The notes below the pieces were generated by a model. That model had not been told where the DNA came from and searched no databases. It was given only the letters and a program-made list of their open reading frames with translations. DNA of 15,639 nucleotides from Hyphochytrium catenoides (lineage: Eukaryota; Sar; Hyphochytriomycetes; Hyphochytriales; Hyphochytriaceae). The stretch is from positions 1-15,639 of the forward strand of contig FLMG01003672.1 of the NCBI GenBank assembly GCA_900088475.1. The letters run 5' to 3'. How positions within the stretch are numbered: the stretch's first letter is position 1; every line of letters starts with the position of its first letter. Shown here one piece after another: positions 1 through 9,705 of the stretch. The translations under genes and the position numbers were made by a program.

Positions 1-384
1 CTCCTTGGTAGGACAGCACTATGTGATCTCCTTCTTATCTGGCTTGGTCTCTTCTTTCCTTTCTCCGACGTAGCACTGAACGAAGAAGAGTGAGAGTCAA
101 CGGTCAATGACACTAGGAGACAGGCGGCTTCCTCAGCGAGGAGAGCGTTTTCTCAAGACAAAAGCTTCAGATCTTGGAATCTGGAATCTGAGCACGATGC
201 CCTTCAATACTAAAAAGTCACTCGCTGAGTTATCATTGTCAGACTGGAGATGTGGTTACCGTAATGGTATCACTTATTAGTTATTTCTCATCTGACAGCC
301 ACTTACTCCCCCAGAAAGACTCAGCAGCAGCGCCACTTCGCTCCTCTTGTCGCACAATAGCAGAAGGGGCAGTCAGCTTGATCC

Positions 385-747
385 ATGAACCACGAGACAA
401 TTAGAACAAGGTTCATGAGGGAGGAGTTGATGGCCGATTTTCTTCCTCTTCTGCCGAGAGAAGGCGTCGTCGTAATGAAAATTATTCCAATTGTCACCAA
501 CAAGAAGAGGATCGGGAAAAAAATTAGTAGTAACCCCTGTTACCCTTATCAAGGAAGAAACGGTATCGTAAACGTCTGTTTATCATCATCATGCTGTTTC
601 CTCCATCTAGCTCGGCCAAGACGGAGAAGTACTAGTAGGGATAATAGTGGATTACTGCCAAGTACCACTGCCAGTTTGCTACTGCTTTTTAGGATGACAA
701 ACGTGGGCGGTCGCTTGCCTTCTCCTGCTGGTACATCCGGGCGGTAA
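385..747 (+). other. Unassigned ORF, 120 codons, doubtful
   Basis: This ATG-initiated frame gives 120 residues ending at TAA. The first half, with MREELMADFLPLL near residues 11-23 and a KKRIGKK basic cluster near residue 40, reads somewhat like protein. The second half is Ser- and Arg-rich and looks like read-through of neutral DNA. A 67-codon ORF lies opposite it. I recognise no domain, signal peptide or membrane segment. In an intron-rich genome it could contain part of one exon, but no splice partner could be found. It is more likely to be chance than a gene. Confidence 0.12.
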
Positions 748-1911
748 CTCATTCGCTCCTTTCTTATCTAGCGACGAGGGCTTGACCCTCTCCTTGGGTC
801 TCCGAGGTTAGTCCTTTACTACCTTGCATTTATTTATTGCATTTCATCGCTATCTTCCGCCAGCGCTATAGGCCATCCGGTAAGTGAGGAGTGTGATGCT
901 CATCTTGCTTGATGATCGTTCATCTTGGAGGATTGAGCAAGAGGAGACGATCGACACGCTGCACCTCAACAACAAAAGGGAACAAGTACTACTACCATGT
1001 ATGAGAATACTAGGTGGCCATTAGAAGAGGGGACAATGGAAGATTTATATTATATCTCTTACTACGATTGTTGGGCCATGAGGACACTACTCAATGAGCT
1101 GGATGCCCTTTGCCAGATGAACTTCATCGTGATTCTATCAGTCAAAGCAACATCATCAGCAAATCAAGGGCCTGTGTGGCTGCTGTTGTTGTAACTATCA
1201 AAAAGACTGGACAGGCCCAACCAGAGTGACATTCATTCGTGCATCATCATTCCCATCTGTGTGTTGAGGAGTGAAGGTCGGCTGATTGTCCCCTCCTTCC
1301 ACTCTGTTCTTCCTCTTCTGCTTGTATGGCGAGGTCTGTTCTACATTCCTTTGCTCCTATTGGTGGAGAGTTCTACACCACAACGCTTTGATTGGCTGTG
1401 CAGTTTAGTCAAGGTTGGACGATTTAGGATCAAGCCCACCTAAACTATAGTAATAAAATAAAGGCATAGGATGACTGCATCGCCTAGGTAAAGTTGCCCA
1501 CATTCGGGAAATCATGTCTTCCGTCGGACCTAAACCTAAAAGATTAATAATAAAAGTACTACGAGTACGCCAATCAAAGTAGGGTTCCGTAATAAGTAGT
1601 AGTTCCGAGATCTAGAACTACTGTACAGACTTGCGGTGAGTTCTGTTCCATTCTACTGCAAGGGTGTGGACGGAAGTTCTATCGTATGTCACACCTAGAA
1701 GACATAACTTGCACTCCTTTTGTCCTTTTGGGTGTGTCAAACTCGCCGACTGTGTGCACAGAGACTCAGCAGCTCAGTGTAACAGCCATTAGAGACTGCA
1801 CATCTGGCTCATGCGCTTATTATAAGAACTATAGGCCGAAATTTCTTCAAGCAGGCCATTCTTGCTTTTGCAGCTTCCCGAGCAAATTGTCGAAGGTCCC
1901 TCATAAGCACT

Positions 1912-2326
1912 TCAGCCAAGACCTTTCCCATCAAGTATAAAAGCGCTGTACATCAGGTCTACGAACATCATACAGGCAGTCTTTTTCTGCGGACTCCCAG
2001 TACGACATTGCAATATACTGGTAGCCATGCTAGGCCAGCCCATTAAGCGCGACACGGCGTTGCTGGAAGATTCTGGTGTGTCCAATTCAGATGGACAACA
2101 AGGCGATTTCCAGGGATGGTGGTCAAAGCTCTGGTCTCCAGTCAGCTCAAAATCAGTCAGCTCAAAACCTGAAGGGATAAGGAGAGTCGCCCAAGACTCA
2201 GGCGAGGAGCCAAGCCTCTCTGACTCAAGCTTATGCGGGTCCACGAGCACGACTATCAGAACACCCAAGCGCGTTCGGGGTCTGACATCCCGACAGCTCG
2301 CCACTGTATGGCTTCCTTACAATTAG
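1912..2326. other. Overlapping long ORFs on both strands, unassigned
   Basis: A 130-codon frame on the minus strand (2304 to 1912) and a 99-codon ATG frame on the plus strand (2027 to 2326) overlap almost fully. A third minus-strand frame just downstream (about 1955 to 1820) encodes a charged helical stretch (MGKVLAEVLMRDLRQFAREA). That is the most protein-like piece in the first 3 kb. The frames cannot be joined by an obvious GT-AG intron. Possible explanations are a decayed gene, exons of a gene I could not resolve, or chance. The segment also contains a short tandem duplication encoding the repeated FELTDFELT on the minus strand. Confidence 0.15.
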
Positions 2327-2589
2327 ACACCCTTCCTAGCTCAGCAACATGATGTTGCTGCAGTGCGAAGAATTATGAACGAGGCTGGACTACTGCTGGT
2401 ATTGCTAGCTGAGGAATGCTGCTCGTACATGTCATAAGACAAGCTATCCACAAGCTATCCTCCTCCTTGGGGGTTGGAGAGACAATAATTTAGTGGACTC
2501 CGCATTCAACGCGATTTGATGTACATAGGTAGAACGTTTGGGCCCCAGACCGGGCCCACATGGCGATGGCACGTGGGGTAGAATGAAGA

Positions 2590-3015
2590 GTGGCATACTT
2601 CCGGACGCCAGTCGGAGTGTCAGCCTCCATATGTCTTATATTGACATCAGTGGTCCACGTCTCTGAGGGCCCTTATCTTTGTATGAATAGTTATATATAT
2701 ATAGTTACTAGAGTATCAGCTAAAACCAAGATAATTAACCTCAATGTCTCGTGGTGGTGCCACCACAGGTCGATCAAGTCACTCTCCATATCTTATTGCA
2801 GGTCTTCACTATGGACTGCAGAGCACTTCTATAATGTTTGTTCCTCCTTTTACCATCACCAGTGTGCGATATGCAGACCAGCAGACGTCAGCCATAAATC
2901 CACCATGGCCTTCAAGAAGAAAATTGAAAGAACACATCGACACGTAATAAGCCTGGTACAACTGTACAAGGCTCTACCTTATCGTGCCCGTAGTATGACT
3001 AATAATACTCCGTAA
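2590..3015 (+). other. Unassigned open frame, 141 codons, doubtful
   Basis: A stop-free plus-strand frame of 141 codons runs to the TAA at 3013-3015, but it begins with GTG rather than ATG. Its last third contains a basic stretch around FKKKIERTHRHVISLVQLY that could be a helix. It has a Cys/His-rich middle without regular zinc-ligand spacing. A second frame (2744-2947) is also open. I recognise no family. It could be an exon remnant or simply a chance open frame. Confidence 0.12.
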
Positions 3016-3392
3016 TAAAATATTTTGAAAAAGCATTGCTTCCTTGGTGATGATAGGTTACAACTTCTCGAGGCAGGTCCAAGGCCTCCAAGACTTCAGA
3101 GAATAGTGTGTGCATTTAGTTATCACACGACAGTTATCATCCTCCTCGCATAACGGAGAATCTGCATCAGCTCTAAGAAGATCTGAAGAAGCAACGAGGA
3201 GCACGACGGAAGTGCGTTACATCCTGATCTTCAATCTTCAGAGACTCGTCTGAAGATCAACTCAGAGACTCGCCAAGATAAGGTGCTTGCAAGTTGACTC
3301 TAAGGGTAGGAGTGTACGTAATGGAGGGAGTTTGATTCTGATTATAGGCACAAGTTGGGAGTCGCAGGGGGCAAAGCCAAGCAATAAGGACC

Positions 3393-6081
3393 ATGGCATG
3401 TGGATTCACTCCAGAGACATGGCGGATGATAGAAAAGCTCAGAGCCGAACAGGAAGCACAGGAGAAAGACATGGCCCTAAAAGAGGTCGAACAGGCTCAG
3501 AGCCTGAAGAAGAAGAAGGAAGATGCTGCAAAGGCTTTAGAAGAGATGGAGGTCATGAGGTCTGAAGACCAAAAGACGGAGTTTGACTGGGCCAGGTCAT
3601 ATCAAAAATGGGACCAGTGGGTGGTAAGATATACCGGGCCAAGAACTACCATCTTGTTCCCCGTTCTCCTTTCTCTTCCCTTTTGCTGCCCTCATTCTAT
3701 CAGCCCTCTGCCTGAGAATCCATGCGCTCTTGCTCTTTCCTACTTGGTCTGCTGTGCTTCATCTTTGTATGACACTCTAGCTAAAATCGTTGTAAACTGT
3801 TTGGTGGTGCTCGATAGGACACTGAGGAACTCGAGGAGCGGCTGAAGAAGACGAAGGAGAAAGCAAGGGCGAAGGAGGCCTACCAGCAGCAGAAGATGTC
3901 ATGCGACCATGACCATTCTGCTGTAAGCTAGCTAAATTAGGGCCTTGCTCTCTCTTATGTACCTGTAGCAGGGGCGCATAGTAGCATCCACCGCCTGCTC
4001 TATTCGTGTTAACTGTTTCTCCCCAAACTCTGTCTACCTTTTTCTTAACTTTTTCTTTGTCGTAGCGATCTATGACTTGTGTGTGTACGATCTTTAGCTT
4101 TCGCAATCATTGCCTGGGCTACGTCCTGTTCAGTCTTCCTTCTCTCGCCCACTAAGTTTTTCTGGACCTATTGCTCTCTATTTACCTCGCTCTCTTCTCC
4201 AAAGGGCCTTCTTCTCTTGTAGGGTCTCTATATAACCCCATATCTGTGCGTTACGGTCTCTCCTCACCATTTCTTGTTGCCTGCTACTCCTCTTAAACCG
4301 TAGGAGAGAAAGATCTTTGAAATGCCATTGAAGGAGAAGCTTCAAGCATGCGACAACTTCAGAATTCACGGAAACGCCTTCTTCAAAGAAGGGCAATATG
4401 CCAGGGCATGGCAGATGTATCATAAGGTAATGTTGAGGGATGCTTGCTTCAGGGGTAATGACGGCAATTGAACAGATGTCCAAGAGAAGATGCCCAACCC
4501 CTGCTAGAACGTCAAGAAAATCTCCCTAAATTTTTATAAGCTACCTACTCTTGACCTTCTCTTCCAATTTGCAACTCTTTTCTCACTGTGTCAGCTCTAA
4601 TTATTCTCTTCCATTAACGCCGCTAGTTTCTCTTCATGTTTCTTCTTTCGCTAATCAAAGCCCTTCTTCACTCCTATTCTTCATGCAGGCGCTAGTATAT
4701 TTTGAGTACGCCATCCCTGACACCAATGAAGAGGCGACTCAGATAGATGGTCTCAGGCTACCCTGCCTACTGAATATCGCAGCCAGTGAGATGAAACTTC
4801 AGCAGTTTGACGACGCCATCAGCCACTGCACCCAGGTATTAGGACACAAAGATGACAAAACTAGCAGTGGGAGATACGAGTAGAGAGTGAGGGAGGTTGA
4901 AGATGTTGAAGGGGCAGGTAGTGCAAAAAGGTAGTCTGTGTGCCCAGGTTATTTTCTTCCATCCCCTTCACGTGCTAGCTTTACCGGTGCTATAAATACT
5001 GCTTCATCAATACTTTCTGACGCTCGCCTGACAAGGCTCTAGAGATAGATAGCAAGAACGTAAAAGCGTTGCTCCGGAGAGGATGTGCTTGGAGGGAAAA
5101 GGACGAGTTTGATCTCGCACAGAAAGACTTTGACAGTGTTATGGAGCTCTGCCCCGGGCCCGAAGCGGCAATAGAGCGACAAAAGCTGGCGGCCAGAAGG
5201 AGAGGCTATGAGCGCAACTCAAAGCTGATGTATGGCAACATTTTCAAGAAGGACAGAACCGAAGTTGCTAAAAAAGAGGCAACCAATCCCAGTCATAAAG
5301 GTAAGGCGTTCTCTCACTATCTGGCACTCTGGCGGCTCTCCGGACACGCTGGCTCTTCTCGTTCTCTCTTGTAATCTCTCCCACAAACATACTTCACGTC
5401 TTCTTTTTCTCGCCCATGGAATTCCTTGTCTAAAGTTGACTTCAGCCTCCGCTGCTTTTGGACAGAGAGCTAATTGCTGAGAAAAGCCTTGCACTGTTTT
5501 TCCTAGATGGTACATCTTCCCTATCATTTGCTCAATTTGGTCATGCCTCTCTAAGTTGATTTCTTGTAGCGCCATTGCAGTTCAAGATGCAACCAGAGCC
5601 TGTGGCAGAGGCCAAAAGCGCCCTTATCCTGGAAGGCTACGAAGTAAGGCCCTTACAACGTTGCTCTCTGTGATATGAACTCTCCTGCATTCCTGAGCTA
5701 CGTATCGACTGTATGATATGCTGTTGCCTGACTCAGAGGCATCGGCACCTTGATCTCGTTCCTCCTTGCTATCAAAATTCCTTGCTCGCCCCGCCTGTTG
5801 TTTCACATGTAGAGTCGATGCAGGCCCTCCGGTCTCTTTGTCTCGAAAAGATGCTACCTCTTTTTTTCGTTACGTCTCTGTATCCCTTTCTATACCCGCA
5901 TAACCGCTCCACAGTCCTGGTGAACTCTGGACGATGTTGGCAAACATACGATAAATACTAACTTGAGCATCTTCCGGGTCAGCCAAGTGCTGCAGGTGTC
6001 GCGGAACTTGACGCGCTAATCGCAGACCTGAAGGCTCAGGGTGGCGCTGCAGAGGATTGGAGCTTACCTCTACTAGCATAG
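3393..6081 (+). CDS. TPR co-chaperone-like protein, immunophilin-type TPR without FKBP domain, 7 exons
   Basis: Exons: 3393-3623, 3818-3922, 4304-4426, 4689-4835, 5036-5300, 5570-5643, 5983-6081. They join in frame to 347 residues ending at TAG. The start is the first ATG after an in-frame TAG at 3345 and sits in ACCATGG. Residues about 12-57 form a Lys/Glu-rich coiled coil, followed by a Trp-rich patch (DWARSYQKWDQW, 65-76) and CDHDH at 106-110. A three-motif TPR domain spans about 124-243. The Hsp90/Hsp70 carboxylate-clamp positions are present as R132, N136, N182, K212 and R216 (Lys at the first is usual). The helix after it (MYGNIFKK, 267-274) resembles the one following the TPR of FKBP51/52. 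By family knowledge such proteins bind the EEVD tail of cytosolic chaperones. No isomerase domain is visible, so an adaptor or assembly role is inferred. Donors are GTAAG-like or GTAATG/GTATTA. The last intron has a consensus TACTAAC at 5956-5962. Confidence 0.85.
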
Positions 6082-6168
6082 TGGAAAGGATAAGACAAAG
6101 AGAGTGTCATTGCGCTCTGCCACCTATTTATCGCGCTTGGTGGGTGCCCCAGTTGCTATGTAACATAG

Positions 6169-6308
6169 GCACGAACACTGGAGCGCCGGGAGCGGTAGAA
6201 GACGACGGGGAGGAGATAGTTAAAGGAGCGAAGACAGCCGGGCCGAAGCGGTCCAAAGGAAAACTGCGCACAATATTCCTTCATCTTAATCTATTACTTC
6301 CTTCGTAA
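6169..6308 (+). other. Possible alternative last exon of the TPR gene
   Basis: After a plausible acceptor (TAACATAG at 6161-6168) the frame is open for about 46 codons to TAA at 6306-6308. It has coding-like composition: an acidic patch (VEDDGEEIV) followed by a basic one (KRSKGKLRT). If a weak donor GTGGCG at 6041 in the TPR last exon is used, the leftover base is phase 1. It then completes exactly the GGC codon that opens this frame, giving a different tail after ADLKAQ. The donor is much poorer than the others in the gene, so the simple TAG end at 6081 is preferred. Otherwise 6082-6533 is the 3' UTR/intergenic gap between convergent genes, and I saw no AATAAA there. Confidence 0.3.
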
Positions 6309-6533
6309 CTAGGTGCGCTGGGCCAGCAATCCTTGCCTGTGTCATTGCGGCTAATGGGACAATGCTAACCCATGGAAGAGGGTGGAATGGAGAGAGAGAA
6401 AAAGAGGGGACAAGAATACGCTACCACCAAGAGACAAACAGCCACCAAAGAGCTTGAGAGCAGCTAGAGGGAGAGAACAAGCATCTGTTTGCATAGGTTC
6501 CCCCCATACATAAATAGGTCCACAGTCTTGGCA

Positions 6534-8154
6534 TTACTTGCCTTCACGCGATGCACTGCCTGCGCTTTCCCTTGGTTGGGTCACTCGTTCTTCAGAGCTT
6601 TTCCTGGGAGACACGATGCTAGACATGGTCTCCCTTCCTCCGGAAAGAGAATCTTGTCCCATAGTGTCTCTCTCCGAGGCGTGGCTAGCAGTAGTCTCTC
6701 TCATGGACTCTTTGCCAGATTGTCTGTCCGTCTCTTCAAGGCTGGAGCTCGGTTCCAGCGTCCCTCTTTCTGAGCCCGGGCTTTGATTGCTCTCTCCCTC
6801 ATTACTGCGTTGAGAGCTTCTTACCTCGCTTTCTCTCTCTTCAATACTTTGCAAGCTTGCTCGCTCTTCACTCTTTCTCGCGCTGTCTCTGCCGGACTCT
6901 CTTGAGCGCCTGTACTCTTCTTTGTCTCTTTTATCCAGGGTATCTCTGTTGGTTGCAGAGCCATAGCCGGTAAATCGCCCATCAATAGGATCCAGAGAGT
7001 TATTGTCATAGTAAGAACTTCCGGTATAATGGCTTTCAATATAGCTTGTCTCCGCCAGACTCTGGTCGGGAAAGACAGAGCTCACATAAGAATCTTCATA
7101 CAGAGGGGAAGCGAGGGACGCAGGCTCTGGAGCCTTGGGAGAGGTCCGCTGTTGCTCTGCATAGTAGATAGATGACACCGGCGTCTCGCAGACATGGCAA
7201 TAACGCTGATCTTCCTTGGTGGAGGCGCCGCACTTATTGCAGAAAATCGTGTTGCCAGAGATCATGATGGAAGTTTTGGCCGCATTTTCAGGCGAGACAA
7301 TGTCGTCCATCATCGGTCTGAGGGGTGTCTGGCACTTGAAGCAGTGGTCCTCCTCCGCCATCGTGGAGATGTAACCGCATTGAGCGCAGTGGCCTCGGGC
7401 ACTGTGTACGGACTTACTGTTTAAACGGGAGAGATATTGGTGGGACAGCGTGCTCTGCGGCAAAGAGAGAGAGAGAGACAAGCAGCAGGAAAGAAGAGGT
7501 GAGAGATAGATAGTGTGAGTGTCACACGTCAATTGCAGACGAATGAAGAGGTAAGGCATTAGCAGGGACTGGCAGATGATACATTGTACAAGTCAACAAG
7601 AATGCCAGGCGGTAGCAAGATATGCAGTGTACGTTGAGTCACGCATGGTCAGGCAGCAGACAGAATGCCAAGGAGATAGAAGGAATGGCTGGCACACAAA
7701 TAATGCAAAACTAGACGTTGAAAGATAGAGAAGACCTTCAGACTGCAGAAGCCCTTACCGCTGCCATGGACTCTGGAGTCCCATGCTGGACGTAGGAGTC
7801 AACACAGAGGTAGTTAGGCGTCTGGGAGGATTCGATCGGCTCTGGCTCACGCACATCAAGCTTGACCACACTTCCTGCCCTTCTCGCCCGCACTTCAGCA
7901 GTGGTCTCCTTCTTGCCGCGGAACAGACCGCCGCCTCGGCCCGATCTTCGTCGACATAGGAAAAACCAAACGCAAACTACGAGCCCTACACCAGCGAGTA
8001 CGCCAAAGACAATACCTACAATGGCACCTGTAGATAACTTCTTACTTGAAGCTTTAGGGGGCTCGGGCCCAACCGTCGAGGGCGGCCCAGTGACGACTTC
8101 TGCTGAAGAGCCTGGGACCGGCAAGACAGAGTTAAGCAGTCGTAGACCCGACAT
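6534..8154 (-). CDS. Single-pass membrane protein with cytoplasmic double zinc ribbon, 2 exons
   Basis: Exons on the minus strand are 8154-7759 and 7454-6534, with one phase-0 intron (donor GTAAGG, acceptor TTGCCGCAG). The protein is 438 residues. A short Pro/Ser-rich N-terminus (1-42) precedes one Gly/Val-rich membrane segment (about 43-66) followed by CRRR. By the positive-inside rule the N-terminus faces out and the rest lies in the cytoplasm. Two zinc ribbons follow: C155-x2-C158-x11-C170-x2-C173 and C204-x2-C207-x10-C218-x2-C221. Next comes a Tyr/Ser-rich stretch (about 228-296), then a Ser/Glu/Arg-rich low-complexity tail from about 300 to the end. The first segment is a weak signal peptide at best, so a signal anchor is likelier. 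An in-frame TGA at 8173-8175 supports the ATG at 8154 unless an upstream exon exists. I do not recognise a named family. Zinc binding and topology are inferred, function unknown. Confidence 0.72.
7455..7758 (-). other. Intron of the zinc-ribbon gene with CT-rich 3' end
   Basis: This 304-base intron reads from GTAAGG to CAG on the minus strand. A short pure CT run (GA on the plus strand, about 7467-7479) directly precedes the acceptor and acts as its polypyrimidine tract. The frame downstream is open backward through part of the intron, but joining at the CAG restores a continuous, more protein-like sequence. Confidence 0.7.
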
Positions 8155-8508
8155 TGCGGCGCAGAGCCAATCTCATGCACTAGCGAGTGTTTCTCTATGG
8201 CGGAGGGAATAGAGCAGCTGGTTGCTGGCGCATTAAAGACAAGTTTGGATTGTTGTTTGTCTTAGCGAATGACACCCGGGGCTGTGAGAGAAGAAGACCC
8301 GGCCCGTCTCAGACTGCGATGAAGGAGAGACGAGGCCTCGGAGTGCGACCAAGAATGATCGGAGGTTTCTTTGAAAATTGAGTCCTCAAAGGCTTCTATT
8401 CCACAAAGGATAAAAAGAGCTTGGTTTGAGGCCGCTGTAGCACGGATACAAGGAGTAGCCCCCGCGCTTGCGCCTTACCCTTCTCTGCTCTGCTGGTCTC
8501 TCGGTCTC

Positions 8509-8576
8509 CTCCTCTCTCTCTCACAGTCTCTCTCTCTCTCTGTCTCTGTCTCTCTCTCTCTCTCTTTGCCTCTCTT
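8509..8576. repeat. Imperfect CT microsatellite
   Basis: This is a run of CT dinucleotides interrupted by CAGT, TGT and TTTG. On the plus strand it is read as (CT)n, and on the minus strand, in the presumed 5' region of the zinc-ribbon gene, as (GA)n. Confidence 0.9.
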
Positions 8577-9579
8577 CCACACTTCTTTCCTCTCTCTGTT
8601 TTCCAGTGGCCTTGCTCATCCATGTCGCAGCGCCTCCACGCCTGACAGTGATGAAGAGACCCTGATGTGCGCGTTGGCTGCCCCTGATCAGTGTCTGGGG
8701 CGTTCTCTATGTCGCGTCAGCGCATCAGAAGGCAGAGGAGAGAACAGGGCAGAACCAGCAAAAGAAAGAGGTCGAGATGATGAGAAAGATAACGAGACAG
8801 AGTCAGCCTTGATCGAAGTAGAATGAGGAGATTAGCCGTGCGAGAGACAGACGGTTGGGGAAGAGACGGAGAGAGAAGGAGAGCCCCGGAGAAGGGAAAG
8901 GTGTCAGTAGAAAGACATTAACCTAATCCTTAACCGACCCACATCTGTCTAGGCTAACCTAGTTACATTTCAACCTGAATAATCTAAGCTATTCAATCCA
9001 TAAATCTTCACAAGCAACACGGGTATGCATGAGCCCTCCATCTCCCCAATATAGCAAGAGAACGGGTTATTTAGGGTAACCCAGGGCTATTCCCCTCAGC
9101 ATTTGATTTCCATAAAGCGATCCGCTTTCCTCCCTCCGCTCTCTTGCAACATCTCTGCCAAGCATCACCTCTTAAGCTACTACTACACAAAGACTAGGCA
9201 TCGCCGCTGTTATCAGGATTATTATTACGCCCCCCAGGCTTTTCTTTCTCTAATTTTTCTGGGTATGTTTCCCGCACAACCCAACTGCCTCAACTGGCTC
9301 TCTTATCCGACCTTCCCACAGCCCCCGGAAGGGTTGGTCAGTCACTTTCCTACGGCGATATTTTCATGAAATAATGAATCAGGTAAAGGTTCGTGGAAAA
9401 AAGAAAAGAATCACAGGGCAAACCATACTGGAAGGAAAAGTGATTTGATCTTTAAACTGATTAATCGGTTAGTGGTTATCATAGAGTCTTAGACCCTGTT
9501 GGCGCCGTTGTGAAGAATGAAGGTGCCGGTTAGAGACCAGAATGGAGTTACACAGACAGAGACTATCGGGTTTTCAGAG

Positions 9580-9587
9580 TATATAAG
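9580..9587 (+). promoter_or_regulatory. TATA-box-like element upstream of the SPFH gene
   Basis: TATATAAG lies about 120 bases before the SPFH start codon. If it works as a TATA box, transcription would start near 9610 and leave a 5' leader of roughly 95 bases with no competing ATG seen in that stretch. The placement is reasonable, but the motif is short and the lineage's promoter architecture is unknown. Confidence 0.4.
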
Positions 9588-9705
9588 GAGGCTATCTAGG
9601 TCTTTGTCTCGCCGGAGCTGAGGCTGACCGCCAGTAGCTGTAGCTTAGCAGATAGCCCATATAACGTGGAAGGCCAGGGTGAAGTTTCTGGATAAAAGAG
9701 AAAAG

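Larger units (their letters stand above)
1..3392. other. Gene-poor left flank, no confident gene
   Basis: No exon set here joins into a protein I recognise. The stretch has many short trinucleotide-type runs (CAT/ATC, TAG/AGT, GAA). It has a small perfect hairpin at 1598-1622 (8-bp arms, 9-base loop) and a 15-base near-tandem repeat around 2139-2168. There is an AT dinucleotide run near 2692-2702 and two copies of CAGAGACTCG near 3239-3271. No tRNA-like TTCGA box was seen. Several ORFs of 100-141 codons occur but overlap on both strands and lack a family signature. The end of this stretch should hold the promoter and 5' leader of the TPR gene that starts at 3393, but I see no TATA box close to it. 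Confidence 0.6.
8155..9705. promoter_or_regulatory. Head-to-head intergenic region with CT microsatellite
   Basis: This 1.55-kb gap separates the divergent zinc-ribbon (-) and SPFH (+) genes, so it should hold both promoters. On the minus side a strong donor-like GTAAG (8478 to 8474) pairs with acceptor-like CAG sites (cag at 8316-8314 or 8284-8282). This suggests a 5' UTR intron for the zinc-ribbon gene. A CT tract lies at about 8509-8576. On the plus side a TATA-like element lies at 9580. The ORFs across the CT tract are low-complexity Ser-Leu or Arg-Glu repeats and are not believable genes. Nothing else was recognised between about 8830 and 9540. Confidence 0.5.

Noticed and set aside
1598-1622. 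Perfect 8-bp hairpin, possible terminator or RNA element
   Set aside because: No gene is adjacent and there is no U-tract. Such hairpins are expected by chance in 15 kb.
6821-7424. ORFs inside the zinc-ribbon gene in other frames and strand
   Set aside because: They are shadows. The -strand frame with paired CxxC motifs is the coherent one.
8371-8826. 151-codon plus-strand ORF across the CT tract
   Set aside because: It starts without ATG and its core is Ser-Leu repeat from the microsatellite. The flanks show no family signature.
9064-9082. TTTAGGG with a GGGTTA...TAACCC hairpin, suggestive of telomere repeat
   Set aside because: There is a single copy only and no tandem array. The 6-bp stem is short enough to be chance.
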